Positions 62,125-64,000 of a stretch of DNA of 64,000 nt are shown piece after piece (position 1 is the first letter of the stretch; every line of letters begins with the position of its first letter). Source of the DNA: CBDBBY01 sp965205055. Lineage in GTDB: Bacteria > Pseudomonadota > Alphaproteobacteria > Rhodobacterales > Rhodobacteraceae. The notes under the pieces were generated by a model, which saw only the letters and a list, made by a program, of their open reading frames with translations, did no database searches and was not told where the DNA came from. A program made the translations under genes and the position numbers. The DNA lies in contig OZ242030.1 in the NCBI GenBank assembly GCA_965205055.1, forward strand, positions 1,922,001 to 1,986,000, in the 5' to 3' direction.

Positions 62125-64000
62125 GTGGACCTTCGGAGACCCTATCCGACATCCGGAAATGGAAGCGCGTCCAGCTACGGAAGCTACACGACTCGATCAC
62201 GCTCCTATTTCTCGCCGTCGCCAAGCCGCTTTATCTCGCGCAGCAACGAGATTCGCGGCACCGATATCATCGCCGAATATCTGGTCAAGGAGCGTGTGCC
62301 GTACCTGCTGGGATATTGCGGTCACGGAGCCATCGGCTTGCTTGACGGGATTCACGCGCATTCCGACAAGATCAAGCACATCGCCCCGAGGATCGAACAA
62401 GGCGCCGGCTTCATGGCGGATGCATATTACCGGCTGACCGGCAATCCGCTGGCGATTTATGCATCGACCGGCCCCGGTCCGCTCAACATGACAATCTCGG
62501 TCGCGAACGCCTTCTATGATCATTCCGCATTTTGCGTATTCACCGGCCAGGTGCCCACGACCCAAGTCAACAGCGGCGCTCTGCAGGACGACTACCGCTA
62601 CAATGGAACGATGTCCTCGTTCTTCGAGCCGATAACGAAGAAATCCTATCGAATTCGGGAAGTGCAAGACCTCTGCGCGGCATTGCCGGAGGCGTTCCAG
62701 CTGATGCGCAGCGGGCGTCCGGGGCCGGTTCATTTCGACGTTCCCTACAATCTCTACATCGAGACCGCGCCGGTCAGCACGCCCGACCCACTGCCGTCCG
62801 GCCAGGAATTCGGCAGCTGGAGACGCGGCGCCTCCGACTTCGACATTGAACGCGCGCTTGATCTCATTTGCGATTGCGACAGGCCCTTGATCCTCGCCGG
62901 CGGCGCAATACGAGTTGCCGGTGCCTTTGAACAGCTGCGAGTTCTTGCCGAGCAGCTCGGCATTCCAGTCTACACATCCTTTATGGGCAAGGGCGCACTT
63001 CCCTATGGCCACGACCTGCATCTGGGGGTCGGCGGCGTCTGGGGAGAGTACCCGGCGACCGAAGCCTGCAGAAACGCCGATGCGATTTTGGCAGTGGGCG
63101 CTCGCTTCAACGATTTGCACACCGGATCATGGATTCCAGGCTACGTCTACAACATACCGCCGACGAAGCTCATCCAGGTCGATATCGACGAGAACGAGAT
63201 CGGGCGGAACTATCCGGTCGAATTGGGCATCGTGTCCGACGCAAAGGAATTCCTTGAGAAAGCGATCAAAATCGCCCGCAAGAAAAGCTTGCGCATGAAG
63301 TCGGACAGCCCTTGGAGGAACGAAATCGCAGGTTGGCAATCCGAGTGGCAAAACTTCTGCCGACCGTTCGAGACCAGTTCCGAGGTTCCGATCGAACCGC
63401 GCCGCATCATGGCGGACATGAACCGCATCTCGCCTCCCGATACGGTCATGGTCGACGATGTCGGCAACTGTCAGGTCTGGTCCGAACAATACTGGCAGAC
63501 GAGGATTCCCGGCAATCACATGACCGCCGGCGGCTTTGCCGCGATGGGATTCGGGGTTTACGGGGTGCTGGGCGCGCGGCTGGCTCGCCCAGATTCACCT
63601 TGCGTGACGCTTTGCGGCGATGGCGGATTCTCGATGTGGTCGAACGCGGTCATGACGGCGGTCGAATACGGCCTGCCTGCGGTTTGGGTCGTGATGAACA
63701 ATTTCGCTATCGGCACGATCCGGGATCTTCAGCGATTTTATCTGGATGGCAGAGAACTGGGCACCAGCTTCGTAAATCAAGCGACCGGCGAATTCTGGAA
63801 CCCGGATTTTGCGTCAATGGCCAAGGCCATGGGAGTGCGGGGCGTCCGGATCGAACACCCGGACGAATTCGGCGACGCCTATGCGGACGCGCTGAAGTCA
63901 AGCATGCCGACGGTAATGGACGTAATCGTCAATCGCGACACCGGAATTCCGGTGACGGGCACTTGGCAAATGCCTCCCATTCCGGAAGTGCAACCCACAT
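62125..64000 (+). CDS. thiamine-diphosphate-dependent enzyme (acetolactate synthase large-subunit-like), 3' end outside the window
   Basis: At least 625 residues, open at the right edge. The N-terminal PYR domain starts at GTDIIAEYLVKERVPY with the activating glutamate in IEQGAGFMADAY. A central domain (RPLILAGGAIRVAG) is followed by the C-terminal PP domain with GDGGFSMWSN near 498 and MNNFAIGTI near 524, the GDG-x(n)-NN ThDP/Mg signature. A GTG at 62125 is preceded by GAGGAG with seven bases of spacing and gives a ~43-residue serine/arginine-rich extension not usual in the family. The conserved domain begins only near 62248. Substrate (2-keto acid, sulfo- or aromatic) unknown. Confidence 0.85.
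   Translation, partial: MDLRRPYPTSGNGSASSYGSYTTRSRSYFSPSPSRFISRSNEIRGTDIIAEYLVKERVPYLLGYCGHGAIGLLDGIHAHSDKIKHIAPRIEQGAGFMADAYYRLTGNPLAIYASTGPGPLNMTISVANAFYDHSAFCVFTGQVPTTQVNSGALQDDYRYNGTMSSFFEPITKKSYRIREVQDLCAALPEAFQLMRSGRPGPVHFDVPYNLYIETAPVSTPDPLPSGQEFGSWRRGASDFDIERALDLICDCDRPLILAGGAIRVAGAFEQLRVLAEQLGIPVYTSFMGKGALPYGHDLHLGVGGVWGEYPATEACRNADAILAVGARFNDLHTGSWIPGYVYNIPPTKLIQVDIDENEIGRNYPVELGIVSDAKEFLEKAIKIARKKSLRMKSDSPWRNEIAGWQSEWQNFCRPFETSSEVPIEPRRIMADMNRISPPDTVMVDDVGNCQVWSEQYWQTRIPGNHMTAGGFAAMGFGVYGVLGARLARPDSPCVTLCGDGGFSMWSNAVMTAVEYGLPAVWVVMNNFAIGTIRDLQRFYLDGRELGTSFVNQATGEFWNPDFASMAKAMGVRGVRIEHPDEFGDAYADALKSSMPTVMDVIVNRDTGIPVTGTWQMPPIPEVQPT

Overview
The window looks like chromosomal DNA of an alphaproteobacterium. 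The basis is GC-rich codon use, two TRAP transporter operons, a CoxMSL-type molybdenum hydroxylase cluster, Slam/TbpB-type surface lipoproteins and insertion sequences typical of that class. The species cannot be named from the sequence. No rRNA, tRNA, CRISPR array or prophage was recognised. The window mixes well-kept catabolic and transport operons with a decaying accessory zone full of insertion sequences, toxin-antitoxin genes and defence genes. Several genes are interrupted by one frameshift or nonsense codon, so either decay is recent or the assembly carries small indels.

Region by region. 1-3.6 kb: remains of an aromatic (hydroxycinnamate-like) cluster, with a nonsense-riddled amidohydrolase, an intact enoyl-CoA hydratase, an intact 3-hydroxybenzoate 4-monooxygenase-like flavoprotein and the 3' end of a feruloyl-CoA synthase-like gene. 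3.6-11.9 kb: accessory island with Abi-like remnants, an AT-rich two-gene ATPase plus PD-(D/E)XK nuclease module, a MITE-like palindrome, an IS21 element inserted in an older IS1634-like element, an IS5-type fragment and an XRE regulator remnant. 11.9-15.7 kb: two paralogous TbpB-like surface lipoproteins. 16.4-19.7 kb: a DUF433/DUF5615 toxin-antitoxin pair, a ParDE pair with a frameshifted toxin, and a methyltransferase. 20.1-24.5 kb: a TRAP transporter operon and a Fic protein. 25.9-28.1 kb: a type II restriction-modification locus (D12 adenine methylase and a SacI-like endonuclease with an early frameshift), then an IS5 fragment.

28.1-37.6 kb: divergently arranged catabolic genes around a GntR regulator. 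On the minus strand are a TRAP transporter, an aldehyde dehydrogenase, a glutathione S-transferase and a short-chain dehydrogenase. On the plus strand are the regulator, an alkyl-sulfatase-like hydrolase and a double-domain OsmC protein. Three copies of a GGATCCCAAAT element sit in the divergent promoter region.

38.2-58.6 kb: about 19 tightly packed plus-strand genes, often overlapping by 4-8 bases. In order they are a branched-chain-amino-acid-type ABC importer whose last ATPase is fused to a Tm-1-like domain, a phosphoenolpyruvate-hydrolase-family protein, a 902-residue flotillin built of 11-residue repeats, two SRPBCC proteins, a molybdenum hydroxylase whose large subunit is split into two genes, a MoxR ATPase with a VWA partner (CoxD/CoxE type), an amidohydrolase, a lactonase-like metallo-hydrolase, and a gluconolactonase/isochorismatase fusion. 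Together they look like an uptake, hydroxylation and hydrolysis pathway for an unknown, probably heterocyclic or lactone-forming, substrate. This is the best candidate for an undescribed metabolic system here. 58.8-64 kb: a UPF0114 membrane protein, a Gabija-like pair with an intact GajB-type helicase and a broken GajA, and a thiamine-diphosphate enzyme that runs off the right edge.
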